54,994 nt of DNA from Sergeia podlipaevii (lineage: Eukaryota; Euglenozoa; Kinetoplastea; Trypanosomatida; Trypanosomatidae): positions 1-54,994 of the forward strand of contig JASANZ010002149.1 in the NCBI GenBank assembly GCA_030849805.1. Direction: 5' to 3'. Below the pieces are notes generated by a model that was not told the DNA's origin, did not search any database, and saw only the letters and a program-made list of their open reading frames with translations. The position numbers and the translations under genes were made by a program. The first letter of the stretch is position 1; every line of letters begins with the position of its first letter. This document shows, one piece after another, positions 25,745-35,143 of the stretch.

Positions 25745-26692
25745 ATGTTACGCTTCCGCACCTGCGCACCGCTCTTTTCTCTTGTATCGCTGCGATGTGT
25801 GTTTCAGAGCAAAGAGTTTGCCACGGCGTGCCAAGATCTGCCTACTACACCAGGGGGACACAATCCTTATGATGTGCTAGAGATCACGGTTACCCAGAGT
25901 ACCTCGATGGACGATGTCTCCAAGCAGTTCCGTAGCATGGTGGTGAAGAACCATCCTGATAAGCCGGGAGGCTCAACAGAGAAGATGTCTGAGATCAACT
26001 TAGCCTACAAAATTGTCAAGGAGAATCACGATAGCGTGTTGCGCAAGATGAAGGAGGCAGAGCTCAATGTACAGGCCACTGATACCTTCCGCCAGCACCG
26101 TCAGGCGCGACGCAGCAGAGATGAGGATCTTGGCCGCTCAGGGGGCGTGCACCGCCGCACCAACGCAAAGGTGGCGCAGGAGGCGGCACGTTCAGCTGGC
26201 CGTGCTCGCTCTCTTCGCGAGATTGAAACGCAGTGGGCTAAGATGCGTGAGGAGACTGATGCTGTGGTAAAGAGTATGTGTAGTAGATATGAATTAGCTA
26301 TTGAGCAGGGCAAGTTCTTCCGCAAGACCTCTTCGATGAGTGAGATCACCACACGCGAGCGGTGGCTGCGCAAGGCGTTCATTAAGGGGGTCTGGGAGGA
26401 TATACACGAGCTGCGTGGTGAACTGCTTCGCCGTGGTGCCCGGAGCGCGCAACAGTCAGAGCTGGCGGAGGAGATGGTGTCTTATGCGTCTGTGACGCAG
26501 CGCAAGCTGAACGAGGACTTTCAGCGACTCACACAGGAAAGCGTGCAGTCACAGACGAGGATATACCTTGAGCGTGGTTTAGGCCTTCTGTGCATGCTCA
26601 TTGCTGGTATCAAGTTTTTCCAGTGGTTCTTTACGTTTGTATTTCGCAACTCGTTCACGGTTCGACTGAAGAAGGGAATTTTGAGTCAGTAA
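25745..26692 (+). CDS. Mitochondrial-type J-domain protein with C-terminal membrane helix
   Basis: The 315-residue J-protein co-chaperone has an N-terminal MLRFRTCAPLFSLVSLRCVF that looks like a mitochondrial presequence. The J-domain spans about residues 39-104 (NPYDVLEITVTQS...), with the essential HPD at 70-72 and a NLAYKIVKENHD helix IV. J-domains stimulate Hsp70 ATPase activity. The middle is Arg/Ala-rich and helical with no Gly/Phe or zinc-finger region, so it is a class III J-protein. A hydrophobic helix (about 279-300, LGLLCMLIAGIKFFQWFF) near the C-terminus should anchor it in a membrane, followed by a basic tail. ATG 25745 follows CCCAGCTTAG; the upstream ATG at 25640 would precede the acceptor. 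Specific client unknown. Confidence 0.88.
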   Translation: MLRFRTCAPLFSLVSLRCVFQSKEFATACQDLPTTPGGHNPYDVLEITVTQSTSMDDVSKQFRSMVVKNHPDKPGGSTEKMSEINLAYKIVKENHDSVLRKMKEAELNVQATDTFRQHRQARRSRDEDLGRSGGVHRRTNAKVAQEAARSAGRARSLREIETQWAKMREETDAVVKSMCSRYELAIEQGKFFRKTSSMSEITTRERWLRKAFIKGVWEDIHELRGELLRRGARSAQQSELAEEMVSYASVTQRKLNEDFQRLTQESVQSQTRIYLERGLGLLCMLIAGIKFFQWFFTFVFRNSFTVRLKKGILSQ

Positions 26693-27444
26693 GCAGCAAT
26701 GGGGGATGGAGTACGCATACTTGCAGGCAATTCAGCTCGTGTTTTGTGTGCTTTTTTTTTTGTTATTTCGTTGCTGTTGTCGTGATGGTTGTTACTGTCT
26801 TACGAGGTACTAGATGTGTGAGGGGGCGTTTGTTGGCATGTATAGGATTAACGTTTTCCTTCCCGTTTCTTCTACTTAGCCTACATCACTACCTTTTGGC
26901 CTTGCTGTTTTTCTTTTTTTTATATTGTTGTTAGTTTGCTGTCTTTGTTTCATTTTTAAAAAATCTCTCTTGCCGGCATAGAGTTCTTCACAAGGCAACT
27001 TCACACCCAGTGATTATGAAGTTAGGTAATGATATTAATCTTTCCCAGCACATGAAGTCAATTTGCTCATGATACATTGTATCATGTTTTTTGTATTGCG
27101 GCCATTAATGGTGAATCCATGCAGGAACATTCGTTTTTTTCCTGTTTATGCCCTGGGCGAGCTCAGAACTTGTCAAAATCTCTCTTGCTGAAACTTGTCA
27201 AGCGCACAATTTTTTTTTCTTCCTCTTCTCTCTTTCTCAATTTTTTTACAATGCAAGTTAACTTCAAACTCTTTCTCATATATTTGCGCTCCTCTTAATC
27301 TCTTTCGCTATTTCTATTTAGCGCAAGCCAAGCACTGTTGACTTGCTCCCTCACCATCTCTTTTTTTTTTTTTTTTTGTTGTTGTTCCCGCAGCGGCGGG
27401 AGGGGGGTTGAAAAGTAAAGAGGGAGTATCTCTAGACACTTGTC
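26693..27444. other. Intergenic spacer
   Basis: T-rich throughout, with a 16-T run near 27361-27377 before the next gene. Frames at 26590-26934 and 27077-27298 are tract translation. No gene seen. Confidence 0.5.
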
Positions 27445-29910
27445 ATGAGCGCTGAGACAGCGAAGCCTAGTGCTCCATCTGCGTCGATGCGCAAGAAGTA
27501 TGTGGTGAAGAGCTCTGCAGCTCTCGACCCATACGAGGACACTGACGCTGATCTGGCGGATAAGGTCAAGGTTGACCAGTGGCTTGTGCATGTGTCGGCA
27601 GTAATGAAGGAACACCGCAGTCCGTTCATTGCGGCGGAGGTGCTACTGCGCGAAATGGAGGTATACGCGACTACGCTAAATCACCCCGACAAGCTGTATC
27701 TAGCTACCGCAGTGCCTATGCTTCGGTATTGCATCCCCTCGCTCTCACCAGACTACAGAGATGTTGTAGCGGCGTCATTGTATGAACTAGTGCCTGCCAT
27801 ATTTTTCACACGCACCCCTTCACTGCAAGCAACTGCACCTACCAACAGTACTTTTAATAGCACCGGCGGAAATGCTGAAGGCACCTGGCTTAGCACGCCA
27901 GGAGGGGTTAGCGATAACTTTTTTCCGCTTGGTACGGGCAGTGCACTTGTACAGGGCGATATCGGCGTGAGCGAGTGCAGGGCGCGCTCTTATGCAGAGT
28001 GCTTCATGCGAGTGCACAGTCTTTTTCTTAGGCACAAGCGCGAGCTTGACCGCCACAAACACCATCACAAGGTAGAGAGTGCCGTGATGGATCGTGCAGT
28101 GGTGGAACTGAACCGCCTGTGGGTGAAGTTGTGCTTTCTGTCGTGGCGCACGCACTGCCGTAAGATTGCCCAGAGGAAGAATCTCTTTAGACGCCTCGCT
28201 CAACGTGGGGCGGCGGGGCAGATCATGCCCCGGTTCATACGTGCGTGGCGGCAGTACGGGCATGCAACCATTCTTGAGGTCAACGTTGCACGCAGCAATC
28301 AGCTTACTCGAGAGCTTGAAGCTCTCCATCCATTGGAACAGGAGGCCAAGGTGAGGCACGAGCGAATGACAGAGGAGGTGCGAGAGAAGACACGGCTGCT
28401 TGAGGTGGAATCTACGCGATGCGAACAAACCCGCACACGACTGGACGTACTTGAGGACCTTCTTGCTGAAGTTGAGGACTCTCTTAATTCACACTGGGCG
28501 ACGTGGAAGGCGTGTATGTCCATCATGTTTGGAGACGCCTGCCCGCTTCCCTCAGCCTTTCAAGAAGATCTTCAAGAAGGCACGAGCGTGTATATTCAGA
28601 ACATCACAGACACAGCCGCGACGTACGCGCGTCGCGCCAAAGCACGCGCAGGGAAGATGAGCATGAAGCAATTGCACGACTTTCTTGCCTTTGAAGGAGA
28701 GCTGACGCCTTCGGTGCCTCCCGTGCCAGGGGATGAGTATGCGCTGAAAGTGCGCAACACTCGTTTTGTCAAGGCCCCTACGCACAGCAGTTCAGCACGC
28801 AGCACTGTGGCGCTTGTGCGCCAGCTGTGCTCTCCAATTGTGTCGCCGCTGTTTTTGTCAGATATTCTCTATGGGGATCAGCGCAAGATGAGTGTTGTGT
28901 TGGGGTTCTTGTGGACCTTGTACAGTGGGGGTCATTGCTCACTTTTTAAGCAGCAACAGAGCACGCCGGCAACACAACGACTGCTGGTTGCTGTGGACGG
29001 CGAGGGGAGCGCGCAAGAATCAATGAGGGAAGATGATGAGGAGTCCAGAGGAGATAATGCCGTGAGCGAAACGTGCACGCACGAGGTCAACCTTTATCAG
29101 GCAATCCAGATTCCACCTCACCTCTCCTCCCTGCCTATCCCGCAGTGCATTTTTGAGCTGCCCCCGGAAGGGAACTGTGGTCCACGCATGGTGGATGACG
29201 TAGTGCGTGGGATGAGTGTGATGCATGAGTGCGCGGACAGTACGGACCGCTATTTATTCGCAGTGCGACGCTGCCTGACGTCAACTGAAATGAACCGCGT
29301 GCACGACTACTTGGGACACTTTTTTGACCAGTGGAGCGTTCTGGGAATGCCCATGAACCGCGATAAGCTCGAGGCGGTGACGTGTGGGTTGGTGGATGAG
29401 GCGGGGTGGCCAGTGATGAAAGCACTATTCCCTGCCACCGGGATTTGCACCTTCTCTGATCTCGTCAACTACCTTGCCAGTGTTGCCGAGTTTAGCGGGA
29501 CATCCTTGATGCATGTGGCAGAGGCTCTTATGAGCCAGTACGTATTTGACCCCATGGACATCCTGTTGCTCGGCTTGAATAGCCTGGATATGCGGAACTT
29601 CTTAGCTGCACAAGCCTCACATATGCAACGTCTGTTTGAGTGGGTTAGGGAAGATGAAGCTGGGGCATCCGCATTCATATCACGGAAAAAGGCACTTATG
29701 GTGTTGGGCCGGCTTGACCTCACCGATGATGAGGCGGAGCAGTGCTGGAATGGAGTGCTCAGCAGACGAGCTGGTCATCTTGAGCGACCGGACTTGGAAT
29801 TGTTGTTCTATGTAGCGGCGCAGTACGTTGATTCATCCCCGTTTTCTCAACCCGTGGAGAAGATGGCACGCGTTCTGGATGTGTGTGTGCCCTTCTTACT
29901 TGATCTCTAA
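27445..29910 (+). CDS. Hypothetical 821-residue coiled-coil protein
   Basis: No family recognised with confidence. From ATG 27445 the protein has a helical N-terminal domain (about 40-120, VDQWLVHVSAVMKEHRSPF). Residues about 211-280 carry aromatic/basic helices containing LSWRTHCRK and FIRAWRQYG, which recall the W-R repeats of centrin-binding Sfi1-type proteins. A coiled coil follows at about 285-350 (EEVREKTRLLEVESTRCEQ). A segment around residues 450-490 (VALVRQLCSPIVSP, then ILYGDQRKMSVVLGFLWTLY) resembles the later helices of a calponin-homology domain. The C-terminal third is globular and helical. This makes a cytoskeletal or flagellar role plausible, but that is inference from weak resemblances. 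Coding is certain. Confidence 0.9.
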   Translation: MSAETAKPSAPSASMRKKYVVKSSAALDPYEDTDADLADKVKVDQWLVHVSAVMKEHRSPFIAAEVLLREMEVYATTLNHPDKLYLATAVPMLRYCIPSLSPDYRDVVAASLYELVPAIFFTRTPSLQATAPTNSTFNSTGGNAEGTWLSTPGGVSDNFFPLGTGSALVQGDIGVSECRARSYAECFMRVHSLFLRHKRELDRHKHHHKVESAVMDRAVVELNRLWVKLCFLSWRTHCRKIAQRKNLFRRLAQRGAAGQIMPRFIRAWRQYGHATILEVNVARSNQLTRELEALHPLEQEAKVRHERMTEEVREKTRLLEVESTRCEQTRTRLDVLEDLLAEVEDSLNSHWATWKACMSIMFGDACPLPSAFQEDLQEGTSVYIQNITDTAATYARRAKARAGKMSMKQLHDFLAFEGELTPSVPPVPGDEYALKVRNTRFVKAPTHSSSARSTVALVRQLCSPIVSPLFLSDILYGDQRKMSVVLGFLWTLYSGGHCSLFKQQQSTPATQRLLVAVDGEGSAQESMREDDEESRGDNAVSETCTHEVNLYQAIQIPPHLSSLPIPQCIFELPPEGNCGPRMVDDVVRGMSVMHECADSTDRYLFAVRRCLTSTEMNRVHDYLGHFFDQWSVLGMPMNRDKLEAVTCGLVDEAGWPVMKALFPATGICTFSDLVNYLASVAEFSGTSLMHVAEALMSQYVFDPMDILLLGLNSLDMRNFLAAQASHMQRLFEWVREDEAGASAFISRKKALMVLGRLDLTDDEAEQCWNGVLSRRAGHLERPDLELLFYVAAQYVDSSPFSQPVEKMARVLDVCVPFLLDL

Positions 29911-30434
29911 GTGATATTCTTCATTTGTCGTCTTTGCGTAGGTGTGTTAGTGTGAATTTGCTGCTGCGTGCATGCTACACTATGGAGCAGACGCATTTTT
30001 TTTTTTTTTTTATGTACAGTAAATTCACCCCCCAAAATATATATACGTATATATGAAGGAGAAAGCCTCAGTTCTCTCCAAAATTACAATAATAATAATA
30101 ATAATATGTTTTCACCTTCTCAATTCATTTTGGTAGAAAAGTGCACCGCCAATGCTTCTGCTGCTTCTTCCCTCCCCCCCCCCCCCNCTTCCCTCCCCCC
30201 CCCCCCAATTCAATTGCCCACTATATAGCATAGGCTGCAAAGTGCCTGTATATTGTAGCTTGGAATTGCAAAACATATACCGGTGTGCACATATATTTAC
30301 ACAGCTCCTATTTTACGTAGCATCAATCTCTAAAGCTGTTGTTTTTCCTTCTGGGGCACGAGGAGAAGGGGGAAGAACGCGCATATAGGGCAAGCGACGC
30401 AACCATCAGAAGTTGAGAGAGGGAGAGGCACATC
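29911..30434. other. Intergenic spacer with unresolved base and duplicated C-tract
   Basis: Contains a T-run (29997-30011), an (AAT)n run (30088-30104), and two near-identical CTTCCCT-plus-C-run units (30167-30186 and 30188-30206) separated by an N at 30187. The N marks an unresolved join. No gene. Confidence 0.6.
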
Positions 30435-31628
30435 ATGTCTTACCTACCCACTAATCATCATACCTTTGTGCATCACATATCATTGGATCCCTCTGGTTTT
30501 TTACTAGCTTCTTGCTCGAGTGACAAAACAGTGGAGGTGTTTTACCGGCGCCACGTGCCTGGGGATGAGGACGTGTGGGAGCTAGGTTGCACCCTTCGCG
30601 ACCACACAGGGCCTGTGTTGCACCTGGGATGGTGTCAGCACCGCGAGCACGGCCCGCTTCTCGCTACTGTTGGCGCAGATCGCTGGATATACGTCTATCG
30701 CATCATCATGTCCTCGCGAGAGGGTCGCACCGTCATACAGTCCGTGCGCTGGTCTCCAGTGAGAGGCTACGAGAAAGACGCGATCACTGACGTTGCCTTC
30801 ATCCCACCCCAGCAATATCATGTATTGCTGCTTTCCACTGCTTCTCTAGATGGCTGCGTGCGCCTTTATGAGGTGCAGCAACCGTTGCAGTTCCCTTGTA
30901 TCTACAAGATCACTCCCGAAGAAGACGACAACGGTCTATTGCCGAAAGATGACTGCGGTGGTGAGACCCCGTTTTCTGTTCAGTACCAACACGGCAGCAG
31001 CAGCGGTGGTGGCGGTGGTGTTGTCTCCGCGTGCGACTACGCGCGTATCGGCAGTAGCGTGGGTACGGCCTCCCCCAAGTCTCAGCCCTCCTCACCTAGT
31101 GGGCTCATAACTGATTGTGTTTCCTCTCGTAATGCCGCCAACGGTGCCAGTGGCGGCTCCGGGACTGGCATCACCTCGCTTTCTTGGTTTCCAGGTGCAG
31201 CAGAGCCTTCTATGACTCTGGCTGTCGGCTCCATATCTGGACGTTTTTTCCTATACCGATACGCGAAGGAGAGCAACACGTTTTGTCGCATTCCGGTCCC
31301 TGCGAACGTGGTGTGTAGGTCTGCCATCGAGGACGTTGAGTGGGCTCCTGCAGTAGGGCGGCGCTTTAATTTATTGGCTATCTGCTCCCGTACGGAAGTG
31401 TTCATTTTGCGTTTGAATTGCATCTCACCTGCTCTCTGCCCCGAAGGGAACATGGAGTTCGAGGTGTTTCACTGCCCTCTCGGCGCCGTCAGTGCGTCCT
31501 GGAGCAAGTCGGCCACGCTGCTGTATTTGGCGATGGACAATGAGTCGGGGACGCTGTCTGTGCTGCAGCTCAGCGACCCACTGGACCACCAGTCGTGGCA
31601 GCTTGTATCGGAACAAGGGGTGACGTAG
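30435..31628 (+). CDS. SEH1/SEC13-family WD-repeat protein
   Basis: The 397-residue beta-propeller protein's N-terminal blades match SEH1 best: HHISLDPSGFLLASCSSDKTVEVF, HTGPVLHLGWCQHREHGPLLATVGADRWIYVY, and ITDVAFIPPQ...TASLDGCVRLYEV. SEH1 and its paralogue SEC13 build both the nuclear-pore outer ring and the SEA/GATOR complex that regulates TORC1 at lysosomes; SEC13 also acts in COPII coats. A Gly/Ser-rich insertion (about residues 180-250) interrupts the propeller before the blade containing ITSLSWFPGAAEPSMTLAVGS. The final blade ends in LSVLQLSDPLDHQSWQL. Start ATG 30435 gives the usual short lead. SEH1 versus SEC13 cannot be fully settled by eye. Confidence 0.82.
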   Translation: MSYLPTNHHTFVHHISLDPSGFLLASCSSDKTVEVFYRRHVPGDEDVWELGCTLRDHTGPVLHLGWCQHREHGPLLATVGADRWIYVYRIIMSSREGRTVIQSVRWSPVRGYEKDAITDVAFIPPQQYHVLLLSTASLDGCVRLYEVQQPLQFPCIYKITPEEDDNGLLPKDDCGGETPFSVQYQHGSSSGGGGGVVSACDYARIGSSVGTASPKSQPSSPSGLITDCVSSRNAANGASGGSGTGITSLSWFPGAAEPSMTLAVGSISGRFFLYRYAKESNTFCRIPVPANVVCRSAIEDVEWAPAVGRRFNLLAICSRTEVFILRLNCISPALCPEGNMEFEVFHCPLGAVSASWSKSATLLYLAMDNESGTLSVLQLSDPLDHQSWQLVSEQGVT

Positions 31629-32173
31629 GCGTAATTGCATTTTGTTTTGCTGTGAAGTAGACTTTTTTCTTTTTGCGCCGCAATGTTGTTTACTGCTGAT
31701 CTTGCTTGCTTGCTTTTTGTTTGTTTATTTGGTTCTTCTTCCTTTGCATATGCCTTTTGAAACGCTACGACAACAACAAAGGAATAGTAATTTATAAAAA
31801 GAAAAAATAGTTGAAAATGAACTAAGAAACCTGAGGAAACCATGAAGCATTGCATCTGCATCAAAAAAAAATGACTATTAGTTCTTTCAACATTCCTTTT
31901 TTTTATTAAAAAATAGTAAATTAATAAATATCTAGTGAAGTACACTAATCATTGAGATTGCGCTGTGCAAGGTTTGTGTGGGTCAGCCCCGTTACCTTCG
32001 CAGTGAGCGCACTCAGCACTTAGAAATACACTAGAGCTATCCGCACGCTTTGTGATTTTTTAATTTTTTAGTTGAGGGGGAGAATAAGAATTTTTCCTTT
32101 TATTGTATCTAGGCGTGTTTGCGAGCAGCAAAAGTAATATTTGTAGAACACCTTTTTTTTCAGCGTTACTGTC
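31629..32173. other. Intergenic spacer
   Basis: AT-rich with A-runs and a pyrimidine tract at 32150-32161 ending CAG before the next gene. No gene seen. Confidence 0.5.
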
Positions 32174-33109
32174 ATGTATCGTGAAGGCGGAGGTGGCGGT
32201 GGAGGCCATAGGAGTTATGCGGATACAGGCTTCTGCGCGATGCACAAGCGCAAGCGCAACCGCGGGGACTTGATGTCGTGGGAGGGCCATCAGGGACGCA
32301 TGCGCTGCCGCCCCCATAAAGAGTGCCGTGGCCGTCAGGAGCGTGACCGTCGCGACCATGGCCATATGGTGGTGTGCCGCGCTCATGGACGTCGCCGCAA
32401 CCCTGCCCAGATGCGTGAGATCCGGCCAGGGGTGTATGAATGCCTTCCTACCGCACTGTGCCGACCTCAAGCAGGTGGCCGCTTCTCTCCATACGGTCAC
32501 CGTGACAGGCGCGATTGGCGCGGCGGTGACGGCCGTGGCGGTGGCCATCGTGATCAATATCAAAACGCAGGTCGAGACCGGCATGATTTGGCCAATGCGG
32601 CGGCGTGGGCACCGTCGGGTGCGGGGGTTGCCAGGGTGGGCGGTGGACGTCGCGCTCCTCGTGTGACGATGAGTCTTGCCGCGCGCACAGTGTGGTGTGC
32701 CCGCCACGGCAAACGCATTGAGCGCACGCAGTGTGAGATGCTGCAAGACTGCTGCTCGGTGTGCAAAGACAACAGCACCTGCCTCTCTACCCCTCTAGAG
32801 CCCGCATCCACGCTGCTTGGCAAACAGTGCACTGAGCTGCTTTGCTCGCAGCACAACACGCTGCGCTCAGCGGGTTTTCTTGAACTTACAGAGGATAAGA
32901 GTGGATATCAATGCGTGCCAGGGCATCCGTGCCGCGGCGTTACTATCCCCATTCACAAGGATTCCGGGGCGAGTGCCTGGCCTGGGGAAGACGGTGGCAT
33001 GATTCTGGAAGAAGGACAGCAGCAACTTGGGGAGTACGCGAGTGGGATGTACAACGCATATGCCCAACAGCCAAGTGCTCGGGATGCTGTATCTTCCTTC
33101 TTTGCATAG
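32174..33109 (+). CDS. Protein with four CxxH...CxxxxxC zinc-like units and Arg/Gly linkers
   Basis: I do not recognise this 311-residue protein. It contains four copies of a module C-x2-H-x(18-20)-C-x5-C: C21/H24/C45/C51; C68/H71/C90/C96; C175/H178/C197/C203; C224/H227/C247/C253. After the first Cys-His pair each has a basic or polar turn (HKRKR, HGRRR, HGKRI, HNTLR), and most end in CR or CRG. One Cys-His pair plus two Cys per unit is enough to bind one zinc ion. Units 1-2 and 3-4 form two tandem pairs separated by a Gly/Arg/Asp-rich linker (about 97-165, many RGG-like and HRD steps). The N-terminus has a run of seven glycines. RGG-type linkers plus zinc modules suggest RNA binding; that is inference. 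ATG 32174 follows a T-tract/AG. Confidence 0.85.
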   Translation: MYREGGGGGGGHRSYADTGFCAMHKRKRNRGDLMSWEGHQGRMRCRPHKECRGRQERDRRDHGHMVVCRAHGRRRNPAQMREIRPGVYECLPTALCRPQAGGRFSPYGHRDRRDWRGGDGRGGGHRDQYQNAGRDRHDLANAAAWAPSGAGVARVGGGRRAPRVTMSLAARTVWCARHGKRIERTQCEMLQDCCSVCKDNSTCLSTPLEPASTLLGKQCTELLCSQHNTLRSAGFLELTEDKSGYQCVPGHPCRGVTIPIHKDSGASAWPGEDGGMILEEGQQQLGEYASGMYNAYAQQPSARDAVSSFFA

Positions 33110-33825
33110 GCGAGGCTATCCTCTCATTTCCTCTCTGTCACCCCTCTTTTTGTATCTTTCTGTGTGTGCGTTTGGTCACCAGATCGATGTGGTGGAGTAC
33201 GGTGTTGCCGTGTTGGTGGTGTTTTGTGTTGTCTCTTTAAGCTCGTCAAGTAATAACAAAAATATGAGGGAGTACGAGTAAACGCACTAGTGCAAATGTC
33301 TTGGCAAATTAGTTCCTTTCTTTATCTAGTGTGCCAAAGTTGGCGAAGAGAAGTTTGTGTTGTTCCCATTAGGATTAACTATTATTATATTCTGCTTACT
33401 TTTCTCTCTTTTTTTTTTTTTTGCTTCGATGACCACGAAGAGTTTCTACCAATATCGTTGTTTGATACCACAAAACCGTCAATAAAAGGTGATAGGAATT
33501 CTAAGGGGACGCCACATCTTTCTCCTTCTCTGTGCATTTTCTTTTCTTGCGTGTCGCTACTTATCATATACGCTGCATTCGCTCTAGTGAATTACCTGTT
33601 GCTTTGCCTTTTTTTTCTTTTGCTTTCACTCCTTCTCTACTGTTCCATAAAGTGGCACATCATTCAGGATAACGCAATTTCTATCTTTTCTTTTCCTGTC
33701 AACGTTCTGACGATCCTGCAGAAGAGTTATTTTATATTATTATTATTATTATTATTATTAATTTAATTAATTTAATTTTATCTTTTGCTTCTTACTTTCC
33801 TTGCATATACGTTTTTGTTTCCACT
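33110..33825. other. Intergenic spacer with ATT microsatellite
   Basis: Holds T/C tracts (33399-33423, 33609-33630), an (ATT)n run at about 33736-33761 and AATTTAATT repeats. A 158-codon frame (33290-33766) is tract translation and unsupported. Confidence 0.5.
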
Positions 33826-34395
33826 ATGTCCGCGTTGGCCACCACTGAGATGGCGACGTACTGCTTCGAGGTGATTTGCGCTCAGCTCAAGGGCTGCCCT
33901 ATACCCCCGTGCCCGCCCTCCATCTCTGACGTGCCAAGCCCTATCTTTGTTACTCTGAAGACGCTCCCCAGCGAGGACCTTCGTGGTTGCATTGGGAACT
34001 TTTCACCTCAGCCGCTGCACCAACAATTGATCAACTATGCCATTGCCGCTGCTTTTGAGGACTCGCGGTTTAGCCCAGTCACCGCTCGCGAGCTGCCACG
34101 ACTGCAGTGTTCAGTGAGCCTCTTGCACAGCTTTGAGTCATGCGCGCGCTGGGATGACTGGGTGCTTGGCACGCACGGGATCAGGATTGCATATGGCAAT
34201 TACGGCGCCACGTTTCTGCCCTCCGTCGCGGTGGAACAAGGCTGGGACCACCTTGGGACCATGAAGTCGCTTCTTCTCAAGGGGGGCTTCAGGGGTAACG
34301 TGGATGAGACGGTGCTCTCGCGAGTTGCGGTCACCCGTTACCAAGTCTCATATGCAGCGGTGAAGTTTAGTGACACCGGCCTTAGTTCTCAGTGA
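33826..34395 (+). CDS. AMMECR1-domain protein
   Basis: The 189-residue protein consists almost entirely of one AMMECR1 domain. The invariant LRGCIG motif is at residues 52-57, followed by the conserved INYAIAAAFEDSRFSPVTARELP, CSVSLLHSF, WVLGTHGIRI, FLPSVAVEQGWDHLGTMKSLLLKGGF and the final VTRYQVSYAAV. The family is nearly universal in archaea and eukaryotes; LRGCIG lines a cleft thought to be functional, but the biochemical activity is not established (human AMMECR1 is linked to a developmental syndrome). Length matches single-domain members. ATG 33826 gives a short N-terminus ahead of the CFEVICAQLKG helix. Confidence 0.95.
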   Translation: MSALATTEMATYCFEVICAQLKGCPIPPCPPSISDVPSPIFVTLKTLPSEDLRGCIGNFSPQPLHQQLINYAIAAAFEDSRFSPVTARELPRLQCSVSLLHSFESCARWDDWVLGTHGIRIAYGNYGATFLPSVAVEQGWDHLGTMKSLLLKGGFRGNVDETVLSRVAVTRYQVSYAAVKFSDTGLSSQ

Positions 34396-34928
34396 GTAGT
34401 GTGGTCTTCATCATATACACATTGGTATGCCGCACGATTGTCTACACTGTTGTTTTTCTCTTCCTTTGGCTAATGCATTTTTTTTTTTTATAGCATGCTT
34501 AGTGATCTCGTTTACTGCATCACTTTTTTTTTGATGTAATGAGGTCACTGAAAACTATCGAGGGAAAGACATTGACATAATATTGTTGCTAGTTTGCCAG
34601 ATTTCTTTTTCCACTATCATACATTGTGTAGAAAACGATTTTCTCCCCCCAAAAAGGATGAGACACAGAGTTCGTCTCTATATCAACTACATTTTTCTCT
34701 TTTTTTTTTGCTGCTGTTTGATGGAGCTCTTTGCAAATGCTCTTCTTTTTCTTTTCAACTATAAGAAAATGCACTTTTGTTCTCTTTTCCTTTTTTTTTT
34801 CACTTTCTCTCTTTTTTTTTGTTTTCAGTAGTCTCCGTGGTATCGAGTTTTTTGCAAGACGAATCAAGTACGTTTGTCACGTACGCATTGATGTGCACCG
34901 AGGTGGTATCTACATAGAAAGAGAGCGA

Positions 34929-34959
<31 letters not shown>

Positions 34960-35143
34960 GTAGACTGAAATACATACATCTATAGCCTTCTTCTTTTTTT
35001 TTTTGCTTCTTTGTTTCATATACACTAAACCGTCAGTATTGATTGCTCTTTATCATTAACAAATATTTTTTTATCAATAATAATAATAATAATTTTATTT
35101 CCTGCTGGCAATTTTGAATTTAGTATAATCTCGTTTTTGATAG
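34396..35143. other. Intergenic spacer with CA and AAT microsatellites
   Basis: An (AC)n run occupies 34929-34954 and an (AAT)n run 35076-35096. A T-rich tract at 34985-35007 followed by AG at 35036 is the probable acceptor for the phosphatase gene, giving a leader of about 107 nt. Confidence 0.6.
34929..34954. repeat. (AC)n microsatellite
   Basis: Thirteen AC units without interruption in the spacer before the phosphatase gene; useful as a polymorphic marker. Confidence 0.9.

Noticed and set aside
33290..33766. Plus-strand 158-codon hydrophobic frame
   Set aside because: Leu/Phe-rich translation of pyrimidine tracts and the ATT microsatellite.
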